DNA from: a virus
Strand: one strand, 5' to 3'
IMG/VR virus record: IMGVR_UViG_3300028025_001874
Location: 1 to 28,509 of that record
DNA: 28,509 bases
Both the position numbers and the translations under genes were made by a program. The notes beneath the pieces were generated by a model. That model was not told where the DNA came from and did not search any database. It worked only from the letters and a program-made list of their open reading frames with translations. Below, piece by piece: positions 8,359 through 15,316 of this stretch (position 1 is the stretch's first letter; every line of letters begins with the position of its first letter).

Positions 8359-9605
8359 TGCCAGCCCCAAGCGTCAAGGTAGAGCTTGGTCTGAACCTAG
8401 GTCAAAGCGACCCTTTTGGCTTCAAGCTTGATGATGCTATTAGAGGTGTTCTTGATAACACTGACTACACACTTGGTGGCGAGCGCTACTTTGACATTAC
8501 AGATCGTCTAGTTGCAGCTCAGGTTCGCCGTGGTAAATCTCAAGCCCTAGACCGCATTGATGCTGGTGTAGTTTCCATTACGGTAGATAACTCAGATAGA
8601 GAGTTTGACCCGCTATACGAAAATGGCCCATATTTCGGTCAGCTTGTGCCTAGGCGTTCGGTTCGAGTAAGCAGCAACGGACTTCCTGTATTTATTGGCT
8701 TTATTGATGACTTCGACATTCAGTACGAACCAGGCGTGCAGTCTGTTGTTCGCATTGATGTATCTGACGCTCTTTCGGTTTTGACTAACGCAGGTCTTGA
8801 AGCATTTACTCCTGACTCAGAGCTATCAGGCGCAAGAATCAATACTGTTCTAAACCTGCCAGAAGTAGACTGGCCTGCTGACCTAAGAGACATTGACACA
8901 GGAAACTCGCTAATGCTTGATGCGGATGTTGCAGAAGGCACAGCAGCTCTAACCTACTTGCAACTTGTTGCTAACTCAGAGTTCGGTACTTTGTTCTTGT
9001 CCAAAGACGGAAAGATTACCTTTAGGGAAAGAAACTCAGTGCCAAACACCCCTGACCTGGTGTTCTCAGATGAAATAGTTGCAGGAGCCTACACGGGTAT
9101 TCAGTTCGCCGATGTAAACATTGTCTACGGATCAGAGAACCTTTACAACCGAATTATCCTAGACAACGCAGACATTTTCCCTGAAGAGGCTTTTGCCGAA
9201 GATGCAACTTCTCAAGCTGTCTACGGTCCTAGAACCTTGACTCAAACAGGGCTACTTATTCAAGAGCCTGACCAACTACAGTTCCTAGCGGACTTCTTCC
9301 TGGCTCGCTATAAAGAGCCTCAGTACCGCTTTGAGACTGTTACTGTAGTCCTAGACACCCTAAGCACCATAAACCAGAACAAGGTGCTGGGCCTAGAAAT
9401 CGGTGACATCGTACAGGTTCGGTTTGAGCCTTCCGACATTCCACCAGCCATCGAGCAATACTGCCGAATCATCGGCATAAACCACGACTGGTCCCCAGGC
9501 AGCAAGAACATCAGCTTTAGCCTAGAGCGCCTAGACTTTGCGGTCTTCATCCTTGATGACCTAGTGCTTGGTGAGCTGGACAATGACCGCCTTGCCTACG
9601 AGTAG
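8358..9605 (+). CDS. minor tail / tail-tip hub protein
   Basis: A 415-residue protein directly after the tape measure gene, where siphoviruses encode the distal tail/hub proteins. It has a beta-rich N-terminal half (DITDRLVAAQVRRGKSQALDRIDAG, SVRVSSNGLPVFIGFIDD) and a mixed C-terminal part (LGLEIGDIVQVRF, CRIIGINHDW) that resembles actinophage minor tail proteins related to gp27-type hubs. ATG 8358 is chosen because it overlaps the upstream TAA (TAATG, as in several neighbours) and has AGGG 7 bases before it. TTG 8343 has no ribosome site. The exact role in the tip is inferred from order. Confidence 0.75.
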   Translation: MPAPSVKVELGLNLGQSDPFGFKLDDAIRGVLDNTDYTLGGERYFDITDRLVAAQVRRGKSQALDRIDAGVVSITVDNSDREFDPLYENGPYFGQLVPRRSVRVSSNGLPVFIGFIDDFDIQYEPGVQSVVRIDVSDALSVLTNAGLEAFTPDSELSGARINTVLNLPEVDWPADLRDIDTGNSLMLDADVAEGTAALTYLQLVANSEFGTLFLSKDGKITFRERNSVPNTPDLVFSDEIVAGAYTGIQFADVNIVYGSENLYNRIILDNADIFPEEAFAEDATSQAVYGPRTLTQTGLLIQEPDQLQFLADFFLARYKEPQYRFETVTVVLDTLSTINQNKVLGLEIGDIVQVRFEPSDIPPAIEQYCRIIGINHDWSPGSKNISFSLERLDFAVFILDDLVLGELDNDRLAYE

Positions 9606-9633
9606 TAAACTAAACTAAGAACAAAGGAACCCA

Positions 9634-10023
9634 ATGCCAAGAAAAACCTTTACCGCTGGTGAAGTCCTAGCTGCTGCTGATGTAAACCTGTACCTCTCTA
9701 ACGAGGCTGTTTTTGCTTCCAGCACCGCAACCACTTACACCGTTACCGCTTCTGACCGCTATGAGACTCTAGTGTTCACCGCAGGATCAGCAGTGACCGT
9801 GACCGTTGGAACTGCCACAGCTTTCCAGGCTGGCGAGCGTATTGACATTCTTCAGGATGGCGCTGGCACAGTTACTATCCAGCGTGACGGAACTGCTACC
9901 ACTTTGGCAGGTCGAGGAACCGCAGGAACCGCTTACAGAATTGGTCAGCGTTATGACGCAGTATCGGTAGTGTGTGTGGGTACTAACTCATACAGGGTGA
10001 TCGGGAACGCGACTGCCGTCTGA
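9634..10023 (+). CDS. tail fibre / minor tail protein
   Basis: A 129-residue protein starting PRKTFTAGEVLAAADVNLYL, a start seen in many phage tail fibre proteins (TAGEVLTAxDVN-type segments), followed by a repetitive beta domain rich in T, V, G and A. AAAGGA is present 5 bases before the ATG, and this gene begins a new fibre block after a 28-base gap. It is probably a structural fibre or tip-attachment subunit that carries the following, more variable proteins. The domain type is recognised; the role is inferred. Confidence 0.6.
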   Translation: MPRKTFTAGEVLAAADVNLYLSNEAVFASSTATTYTVTASDRYETLVFTAGSAVTVTVGTATAFQAGERIDILQDGAGTVTIQRDGTATTLAGRGTAGTAYRIGQRYDAVSVVCVGTNSYRVIGNATAV

Positions 10024-10592
10024 TGACTCTTTCAGCGTTAGGTATTTTTAGTGCTGCTGGGGCTGGTGGGGCTGCGGTTGCTGGGGCTTATGAACTAATT
10101 AGTACAACGACCTTAGGAACTGCTGCTTCTTTTGTGACTTTTAGCAACTTAGGCGATTACGCTTCAACTTACAAACATTTACAAATTAGAGCAGTCGCTA
10201 GGTCTACAAGAGCAAGCAACGCTGACTCAGCTATCGGACTTCAATTCAACGCCACTACTTCAGGTTATTTTTGGCACGAACTTCAAGGTAGCGGGAGTGC
10301 TGTTTCTTCTAGCGCTAACACTTCGCAAACTTCTATGCGGGTGGGAATGCTTACAGCAGCTACTTCAGCTGCCAATGCTTATGGTGCTACGGTTATTGAC
10401 CTTCTTGATGCTTATTCAACTACAAAAAATAAAACTTTTAGATCTTTGACTGGCGCAACTGACCTTAATAGAATTAGGCTTACCAGCGGTAGCTTGGCTT
10501 TGACTAACAGCGTGACTGAAATCAAACTGCTCGACTTATTTGCCAACTTTACTGTTGGTTCACGATTCTCACTTTACGGAATAAAGGGATAA
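10023..10592 (+). CDS. tail fibre domain protein, paralogue 1
   Basis: A 189-residue protein with an Ala/Gly-rich hydrophobic N-terminus (GIFSAAGAGGAAVAGAYEL) and a beta-rich domain. That domain opens with a V-T-F-S-N-L strand, followed by YASTYKHLQIRA, and closes with GSRFSLYGIKG. The same opening and closing signatures recur in the two following genes, so the three are paralogues arising by duplication. The domain is one I associate with fibres of marine and freshwater phages. It starts on the base that ends the previous gene (TGATG). Likely a host-contact protein. Confidence 0.6.
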   Translation: MTLSALGIFSAAGAGGAAVAGAYELISTTTLGTAASFVTFSNLGDYASTYKHLQIRAVARSTRASNADSAIGLQFNATTSGYFWHELQGSGSAVSSSANTSQTSMRVGMLTAATSAANAYGATVIDLLDAYSTTKNKTFRSLTGATDLNRIRLTSGSLALTNSVTEIKLLDLFANFTVGSRFSLYGIKG

Positions 10593-10594
10593 AA

Positions 10595-11074
10595 ATGCCA
10601 ACACCTACTTATACACCTCTAGCTAATGTGACTCTAGCCTCAACAACTTCATCAGTCACATTCGGTTCTATCCCTGCTACTTACCGAGATTTGATTCTTG
10701 TATTTGAGGGGACTGTATCAACAACAACAAATGTTCTGACTTCTCTAAATGGAGATACCTCAACTGTTTATACCAGAGTCCAGATGACAGGCTCAGGCTC
10801 AAGTGCTAGTTCAAGCTCTGGCACGCACGAAGGTTTATACACTGTCTATGGACAGTCTGGAGAGCGTGTCTTTGCACAGTTGCAAATTTTTGATTACTCG
10901 GCTACCGACAAGCATAAAACGGCTCTTTCTAGGGGCCACACGAGCGGTGCTGAAGTGGCTGCAAGAGCTTTACGATGGCCTTCTACTGCTGCTGTTGTAT
11001 CACTTGCAGCTAGTTCAACCTCTGGAACATTTAATACTGGCTGTACCTTCTCACTTTACGGAGTAATCGCCTAA
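10595..11074 (+). CDS. tail fibre domain protein, paralogue 2
   Basis: A 159-residue protein consisting of the shared fibre domain only: SSVTFGSIPATYRDLILVF near the start, a hypervariable Ser/Thr-rich middle and GCTFSLYGVIA at the end. The start lies 2 bases after the previous stop, and the stop overlaps the next ATG (TAATG). Compared with its neighbours the framework strands are kept while the middle differs, as expected for receptor-contact surfaces. Confidence 0.6.
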   Translation: MPTPTYTPLANVTLASTTSSVTFGSIPATYRDLILVFEGTVSTTTNVLTSLNGDTSTVYTRVQMTGSGSSASSSSGTHEGLYTVYGQSGERVFAQLQIFDYSATDKHKTALSRGHTSGAEVAARALRWPSTAAVVSLAASSTSGTFNTGCTFSLYGVIA

Positions 11075-12309
11075 TGACAATGACTCTTATTGAAACAAAG
11101 ACGCTGAGTACTGCTCAAGCTTCGATTGAGTTCACCTCTATACCACAAGACGGCACCGATCTTTATGCTTTGACTTCACTTAGGGATGTTTCTGGAACCG
11201 TTGGTTGGGCCACTTGTGAAGTTAGACCAAACGGCAGTAGCACTAGCATTACTTCTCGCGCGCTTTATGGATTCGGCACAACTGTAGGCTCTAATGCTCC
11301 GACTGAGATTTATCACCAAGCAACGCAAGGTGGAAATACCGCCAACACCTTTAGCAATTCTTCTATTTATATACCTAATTACACAGGCTCGACAAATAAG
11401 TCTTTCTCTGTAGATACGAGTACTGAGGGCAATACAACTAATACACTTAACGCAATAACCGCAGGCTTATGGAGCAATTCAGCTCCTATTACAAGCTTGA
11501 CATTCATTATTTCTGGGGTAAATCTCGCGGCAGGTTCCACCGTTTCTCTTTACAAAATCAACAGATTTATTACCCCCGCTGCTAAGGCTACTGGTGGCAC
11601 TATTACTTACGGAGTAGACGGCTACTACTACCACACCTTTACTGCTTCAGGAACATTTACCCCGACTACTACTCTTACTGGCGCGCAAATCTTGATGATT
11701 GGTGGTGGTGGTGGTAAAACACAATTTCATAGCGGTGGTGGTGGTGCTGGTGGTTTACTAACTCAGACGGCAACCCTTACTTCTGGCACAGCCTATACAG
11801 CTGCTATTGGTGCTGGTAGTAGCGGAACTGGTTCCGACACGATCTTTACTGGACTCACTACTGCTAAAGGTGGTGGTGCTGGTGCTTCTTCTGGTGGTGG
11901 TGGCACTGGTGGATCTGGTGGTGGTGGCGGTGGTGGTTCAGGCGCTGGTGGCGGTGGTGCTGGAACAGTAGGTCAAGGAAATAATGGTGGTGGCACGACT
12001 GCTGCCCAAGCTGGTGGTGGTGGTGGTGGTTCTGCTGGTGGCGGTGGTGGTGGATACTTCAATGGTTCGATTCAAGTGGGTGGAGACGGTGGAGCAGCCA
12101 CAACTCTAGCTGATTGGGCTGGTGTAACTGGAACTGGTGTTAGCAATCAATACGCTGGTGGTGGTGGTGGTTCTAGCACAGGAAACGGTGGATCTGGTGG
12201 TGGTGGTGCTGGTGCCACTCCGCCAGCAAATACTGGAAGCGGTGGTGGTAGCACGAACAATACTGCTACTGGTGGCTCTGGTTTGATTATTGTAAGGTAT
12301 CTAGCATGA
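11074..12309 (+). CDS. receptor-binding candidate: fibre domain plus glycine-rich domain
   Basis: A 411-residue protein. Residues 1-165 are the third copy of the fibre domain (ASIEFTSIPQDGTDLYALT ... GSTVSLYKINRF). Residues ~170-411 form a domain opening YYYHTFTASGTFTPT, then AQILMIGGGGG, with many poly-Gly stretches separated by short variable segments, and closing GGSGLIIVRYLA. This is the phage glycine-rich domain pattern. By analogy with the glycine-rich adhesins of T-even-like phages it may pack as polyglycine II helices that present variable loops to the receptor. Both fold and role are inferred. The coding DNA is dominated by GGT repeats. Confidence 0.68.
   Translation: MTMTLIETKTLSTAQASIEFTSIPQDGTDLYALTSLRDVSGTVGWATCEVRPNGSSTSITSRALYGFGTTVGSNAPTEIYHQATQGGNTANTFSNSSIYIPNYTGSTNKSFSVDTSTEGNTTNTLNAITAGLWSNSAPITSLTFIISGVNLAAGSTVSLYKINRFITPAAKATGGTITYGVDGYYYHTFTASGTFTPTTTLTGAQILMIGGGGGKTQFHSGGGGAGGLLTQTATLTSGTAYTAAIGAGSSGTGSDTIFTGLTTAKGGGAGASSGGGGTGGSGGGGGGGSGAGGGGAGTVGQGNNGGGTTAAQAGGGGGGSAGGGGGGYFNGSIQVGGDGGAATTLADWAGVTGTGVSNQYAGGGGGSSTGNGGSGGGGAGATPPANTGSGGGSTNNTATGGSGLIIVRYLA
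11699..12275 (+). repeat. GGT-rich microsatellite-like tracts in the fibre gene
   Basis: Multiple short runs of GGT/GGC triplets (for example near 11700, 11930, 12014, 12160 and 12240) encode the poly-Gly segments. Identical triplet runs allow slippage or recombination that lengthens or shortens loops without breaking frame. Confidence 0.7.
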
Positions 12310-12641
12310 GTCACTTCGCAGAACTAGACGAAAATAATGTCGTCAAAAGAGTACTTGTTGGCAACAATAACTATCCGAACGAAGGCTACGACTGGTTTGT
12401 AGAAACTTTTGGTGGTCGTTGGGTTCAAACTTCATACAATGCCAACTTCCGCAAGAACTACGCTAATACTGGTTTTACTTATGATGAAGAATTAGATGCT
12501 TTCATCGCACCTCAGCCTTTCGAGTCTTGGACATTAGACGAAGAAACTTGTCAATGGCAGCCACCAGTCGCGTACCCGCAAGACGGTAAAATCTATAACT
12601 GGAATGAAGAAATAACTAGCTGGGAAGAAGTAGGAAACTAA
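12306..12641 (+). CDS. conserved phage fibre-associated protein, function unknown
   Basis: A 111-residue protein: SHFAELDENNVVKRVLVG, WVQTSYNANFRKNYA, GFTYDEELDAFIAPQPFESW, then DGKIYNWNEE near the end. I recognise this layout from a family common in cyanophages and other aquatic phages, usually next to tail fibre genes, with no established function that I know of. It has many Trp and Tyr residues and no signal peptide. It overlaps the glycine-rich fibre gene as ATGA, so the two are translationally coupled, which fits a structural or assembly role in the fibre. Confidence 0.7.
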   Translation: MSHFAELDENNVVKRVLVGNNNYPNEGYDWFVETFGGRWVQTSYNANFRKNYANTGFTYDEELDAFIAPQPFESWTLDEETCQWQPPVAYPQDGKIYNWNEEITSWEEVGN

Positions 12642-12874
12642 TGACTGATACACCGACTAAAGTTGTCGTAAACTGCGCTGATGGAAGTTCGCAATACATT
12701 CCGCTAAGTGCTGAAGAAATCGCTCAGCGTGACGCCGACAGACTAGCTTGGGAAGCACAAGAAGCAGATCGCCTAGCTGCTGAGGCAGCCGAGTCGGCAG
12801 CACAGGCAACCGCTGTTGCTAAACTAAAGGCACTCGGTTTAACTGATGATGAGATTGCTGCCCTCAAAAACTAA
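12641..12874 (+). CDS. small helical virion-associated protein
   Basis: A 77-residue protein. A short beta start (KVVVNCADGSSQYIPL) is followed by a long Ala/Glu helix (IAQRDADRLAWEAQEA...) and a small C-terminal helix-turn (KALGLTDDEIAALKN). The LGLTDDEIAAL ending is frequent in small phage proteins located after fibre genes. Coupled to both neighbours by TAATG overlaps. Function unknown. Confidence 0.6.
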   Translation: MTDTPTKVVVNCADGSSQYIPLSAEEIAQRDADRLAWEAQEADRLAAEAAESAAQATAVAKLKALGLTDDEIAALKN

Positions 12875-13119
12875 TGGCTGAGGAAACAACTGGGGTACGC
12901 ATCACCCAGCAAGCAATTTACGCCAAGCAACTTGAGCATGGGGAAACCCTAGTCAAGATCCTTGAGAAGCTGGACCACCTAGACGAGGTCCCTGCACGCT
13001 TGAGAGAGGTAGAGCTAACCCTTGCTCGGCTGGCTTGGATTGAGAAGATTGCTTACACAGGTTTAGCGGCTTCCGTTGTTGCTCTTGTTAGCTTGATTTT
13101 TACAATGATTGGAAACTAA
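12874..13119 (+). CDS. coiled-coil protein with C-terminal membrane anchor (holin/XhlA-like)
   Basis: An 81-residue protein with a soluble helical N-terminal part (LVKILEKLDHLDEVPARLREVELTLARL) and one C-terminal membrane segment (IAYTGLAASVVALVSLIFTMI, ~59-79). This layout is that of XhlA-type lysis accessory proteins. It lies immediately before the endopeptidase and overlaps it by one base, so a role in lysis, placing or releasing the enzyme, is likely. No sequence motif proves it is a holin. Confidence 0.6.
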   Translation: MAEETTGVRITQQAIYAKQLEHGETLVKILEKLDHLDEVPARLREVELTLARLAWIEKIAYTGLAASVVALVSLIFTMIGN

Positions 13120-13742
13120 TGAAAACCAAACCACAATGGCCGATTGACGGCAAAAAGGGCAAAGACTGGAAAATTACCAGTCCTTTCGGAATCCGTATTC
13201 ATCCGATTGAGAAAATCCGTAAGAGCCATAACGGAAATGATATTTGGGGACCCAAGGCAAAAATCTGGGTTGAAGCCTGGCACGATGGCACAGTCATCGC
13301 CGCAGGAACATCAAAGCTCAAGAACGCAGACGGCTCTCTCGGCGGTGTCGGCTGGTATGTAGACATTCGGTCCAAGATAAATGGCGAATGGTTTGTAGCT
13401 CGCTACGCTCACATGGTTGAGAACAGCTTGCTGGTCACTAAAGGCGAAAAGGTCAAGGCTGGAACTCGGTTGGGCATCATGGGAAACACAGGAGCCTCAG
13501 CAGGTAGACACCTTCACTTTGAAATCTGCAAGGGCAAGGTTCACCGTTGGACACTTGATGGAACAGGCTTCGTAGATCCGATGAAGTTTGTTTTCAACAC
13601 AATCGAAAAATGGGAGCTTGCTCAGACTATTCCATTGCCTACTCCAGACACAGGTGAAGTCCTACCTGCACCAGTTCACGAACCAGAGCCTAAGTTGCCG
13701 AAGGTAAAAGAAGAAAAGGTTAAACCCAAACTTGCTAAATAG
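13119..13742 (+). CDS. M23-family peptidoglycan endopeptidase (endolysin)
   Basis: A 207-residue protein with an M23/LytM domain: H37-x3-D41 (SHNGND), H98 in RYAHM and the H-x-H pair H131/H133 (GRHLHFEI). These are the zinc ligands and catalytic histidine of the family. It would cut peptide cross-links in the host wall. No signal peptide is present, so export would need a holin. Residues ~170-207 are a Pro/Lys/Glu-rich tail (EPEPKLPKVKEEKVKP) that may bind the wall electrostatically; no known wall-binding domain is seen. The start overlaps the preceding stop by one base. Confidence 0.9.
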   Translation: MKTKPQWPIDGKKGKDWKITSPFGIRIHPIEKIRKSHNGNDIWGPKAKIWVEAWHDGTVIAAGTSKLKNADGSLGGVGWYVDIRSKINGEWFVARYAHMVENSLLVTKGEKVKAGTRLGIMGNTGASAGRHLHFEICKGKVHRWTLDGTGFVDPMKFVFNTIEKWELAQTIPLPTPDTGEVLPAPVHEPEPKLPKVKEEKVKPKLAK

Positions 13743-14586
13743 ATTAGCTAAGAACAAAAGCCTACGACTACTGTTTGTAGGCTTTTTTCTTTTCTTTATG
13801 GCCTGGCAGCCTACCCCCGCCTACGCTGCACAAGCTTGGGCCTCAATTACCTGTGCCGACTCGATTGGCAATCAAAGAACATTTCAGACAGGATGGAACA
13901 ATGAAAATAACTACTTCTTGGACAAGGGAAACATTGCTCAGCACTTTTGCGAAGGTGGGTATGCTGGTCCTCTCACCAGCTTTGTTGGCGTTGTTTCTAA
14001 TGACGGCGGGGAGCTGGATAGTTCTTTGCTTTACCATCCTGGTTACAGTCCTACTCCCACTCCTAGTCCTACTCCTATGCCTGAACCTAGTCCTGTGGAT
14101 CAAACAACGGACACAACAGTAAGGACAGAAGATGTCGAACGCACAGAAGATGTTGCTCGCACTGAGGAAGTTGTCAGAGAGCCTGAGCCAGTGGCTACGG
14201 TGGCTCCCGTAGAGCCAGCACCAGAGCCACAGCCCGAACCAACGCCTGAACCAACCCCTGAACCCACCCCAGAACCAGAACCTATTCCAGAACGTCCTGA
14301 GAAGCCCGTAGAGACTCCGAAGCCCGTAGAAAGCCCGACACCTACCCCTGAACCTTCTGAGCCTTCTACGCCGATTACAGAGCCTGAAATTCCATCCGAA
14401 CCTGCTCCAGAATTGGTAGAAGAACCAATCAGCATCGAACTAGCGTTAGAAGCGGTTGGTAAACTTGTAGACAACCTACGCTCAATCGGGTCGGACCTAA
14501 CTCCAGAAGTACGAGAGCAGGCACAGCAAGTAATTGTTGCGTCTGTTATCGTCACCCAGGTCGCATTAGCAGGTAGGAAACCTTGA
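13732..14586 (+). CDS. secreted Pro/Glu-rich protein with signal peptide
   Basis: A 284-residue protein from a TTG start overlapping the endolysin stop by 11 bases. An in-frame stop at 13705-13707 leaves no other upstream start. Residues 1-33 are a textbook signal peptide: basic MLNRLAKNKSLR, hydrophobic LLFVGFFLFFMAW, and cleavage after PTPAYA. A small domain with two cysteines follows (ITCADSIGN...HFCEGGYAG), then ~120 residues of PEPTPEP-type repeats as a wall-spanning linker, then a C-terminal helix (LTPEVREQAQQVIVASVIVTQ). It could be an envelope protein for lysis or superinfection exclusion; the role is not known. The signal-peptide codons coincide with a terminator hairpin. Confidence 0.72.
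   Translation: MLNRLAKNKSLRLLFVGFFLFFMAWQPTPAYAAQAWASITCADSIGNQRTFQTGWNNENNYFLDKGNIAQHFCEGGYAGPLTSFVGVVSNDGGELDSSLLYHPGYSPTPTPSPTPMPEPSPVDQTTDTTVRTEDVERTEDVARTEEVVREPEPVATVAPVEPAPEPQPEPTPEPTPEPTPEPEPIPERPEKPVETPKPVESPTPTPEPSEPSTPITEPEIPSEPAPELVEEPISIELALEAVGKLVDNLRSIGSDLTPEVREQAQQVIVASVIVTQVALAGRKP
13756..13797 (+). terminator. Rho-independent terminator inside signal-peptide coding sequence
   Basis: A perfect 10-bp stem (13756-13765 AAAAGCCTAC with 13777-13786 GTAGGCTTTT), an 11-base loop and a long T-rich tract (TTTTTTCTTTTCTTT to 13797). It follows the endolysin stop by 13 bases but lies within the next gene, where the T-tract encodes the Phe/Leu core of the signal peptide. Confidence 0.88.
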
Positions 14587-14741
14587 AGTTCATCAAAGAC
14601 CAACTAGATCAAGCTTGGACAATTCTTGGCTTAGGAATCGCCTGGGTCGTACTTGAAGGCACAGCTAAGGACTTTGTAGGTTGGGCTATTCTCATCACCA
14701 TTGCTATTTGGGCAGCAACTTACCCTCTAAGGAAAGACTAA
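14583..14741 (+). CDS. 52-residue two-span membrane protein (holin candidate)
   Basis: A TTG start overlaps the upstream TGA as TTGA, with AGGTAGGA just before it. The product MKFIKDQLDQAWTIL... has two hydrophobic segments (AWTILGLGIAWVVLEG and FVGWAILITIAIWAATY) joined by a short charged loop (TAKD) and ends LRKD. The frame fills the gap between the secreted protein and the next holin-like gene. Small size, two spans and charged ends fit a phage holin or antiholin. No homology is recognised, so the role is inferred from topology and place. Confidence 0.62.
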   Translation: MKFIKDQLDQAWTILGLGIAWVVLEGTAKDFVGWAILITIAIWAATYPLRKD

Positions 14742-14743
14742 TT

Positions 14744-14986
14744 ATGTGGTTAGACATCGCACGCAGAACACTAGCTGTAATCATCCTCAAGGTCACAGGA
14801 ATCTTTGTAGGTGGTTCGGTTATCGGACTTGAAGTTATGCAGGCTGTAGCCATGGCTGCTTTTGCTGGAGTTATAGATGTTGCTCAGGAGCTTTCAAGAG
14901 CTTACCTGTCAGACGGCGAAATTGACCCAGAAGAAATAAACAAGACCTTTGGAAAGATTGGCAGCAAAGAAGTCAAGAAGGACTAA
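14744..14986 (+). CDS. putative holin (r1t-type)
   Basis: An 80-residue protein (MWLDIARRTLAVIILKV...). Two hydrophobic stretches (~9-28 and ~31-46) are followed by an acidic tail with DGEIDPEEINKTFG. I recognise the pattern from r1t-like phage holins, where a hydrophobic hairpin is followed by a helix starting near a D-G-x-I/L-x-x-x-E-I segment. ATG 14744 has AAGGA ~10 bases upstream; an in-frame TTG at 14681 would replace this with a histidine-rich stretch and is less likely. It would permeabilise the membrane for the endolysin. The gene ends tail-to-tail with whiB, sharing stop-codon bases. Confidence 0.65.
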   Translation: MWLDIARRTLAVIILKVTGIFVGGSVIGLEVMQAVAMAAFAGVIDVAQELSRAYLSDGEIDPEEINKTFGKIGSKEVKKD

Positions 14987-15255
14987 CTTCTTCTTCTCTC
15001 GCTATCTGTAGTTCCACCCCAGATACCGTGCATACCCGCTGACACAGCGTAGTCAAGACATCTAATCTTTACTGGGCATACCGAGCAAATCGCCTTAGCC
15101 TCATTAGCGACCAGTTTTCGGTCATGGGAACTTCCCACAAGATCATCTGGAAAAAAAAGATTCGGGTCTACGGCACACCCTACTCCCCCTGGTACATCCC
15201 TAATAGCTTCTTGAAGTTCGATGTATTTGCGTTCTAATTGTCGGTGGCTAAGCAT
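14983..15255 (-). CDS. WhiB-family iron-sulfur transcription factor
   Basis: A 90-residue protein and the only minus-strand gene in the window. It has the complete WhiB signature: C27, C57-x2-C60-x5-C66 to bind a [4Fe-4S] cluster, then the G-I-W-G-G turn (77-81) and a basic tail ERRRS for DNA contact. WhiB proteins act with the host sigma factor in actinobacteria, and phage copies are known to alter host gene control. ATG 15255 has no Shine-Dalgarno sequence. A -10 hexamer (TAATGT, 15267-15262 on the minus strand) ends 7 bases before it, so the transcript is probably leaderless. It may control the late/early switch through the adjacent divergent promoters. Confidence 0.93.
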   Translation of the reverse strand: MLSHRQLERKYIELQEAIRDVPGGVGCAVDPNLFFPDDLVGSSHDRKLVANEAKAICSVCPVKIRCLDYAVSAGMHGIWGGTTDSERRRS

Positions 15256-15258
15256 AGG

Positions 15259-15287
15259 TTTACATTACAGAAAAAACCCGCTAATGT
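15259..15287 (+). promoter_or_regulatory. rightward early promoter overlapping the whiB promoter
   Basis: TTTACA (15259-15264), a 17-base spacer and TAATGT (15282-15287) form a good sigma70-type promoter facing the YqaJ operon. Each promoter's -35 overlaps the other's -10, because the two boxes form an inverted repeat (TTTACATTA / TAATGTGAA, 8 of 9 matching). Confidence 0.55.
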
Positions 15288-15290
15288 GAA
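15262..15290 (-). promoter_or_regulatory. whiB promoter, leaderless
   Basis: On the minus strand, TTCACA (15290-15285), a 17-base spacer and TAATGT (15267-15262) fit a sigma70-type promoter. The expected start of transcription is at or within a base or two of the ATG at 15255. Confidence 0.55.
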
Positions 15291-15316
15291 ATCCCACACC
15301 GAGTAGATGTGGGATT
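15290..15316 (+). promoter_or_regulatory. inverted repeat AATCCCACA/TGTGGGATT in early leader
   Basis: A perfect 9-bp inverted repeat (15290-15298 and 15308-15316) around a 9-base centre. It lies at the expected 5' end of the rightward transcript. No T-tract follows, so it is not a terminator. Candidate operator or 5'-UTR hairpin. Nothing else is apparent between 15256 and 15343 apart from AGAGGG before the TTG start. Confidence 0.6.

Noticed and set aside
10803-11066. 87-residue alternative-frame ORF inside fibre paralogue 2
   Set aside because: It lies wholly inside the fibre gene in another frame and is Leu-rich, an artefact of the repetitive Ser/Thr/Ala codons.
13798-14586. Shorter secreted protein from ATG 13798
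   Set aside because: It would lose the signal peptide although the AYA cleavage site and basic N-region are intact upstream. It remains possible if the hairpin is purely a terminator.
14100-14603. 167-residue minus-strand frame rich in Gly/Ser
   Set aside because: It is the antisense reading of the Pro/Glu repeats of the secreted protein; no independent support.
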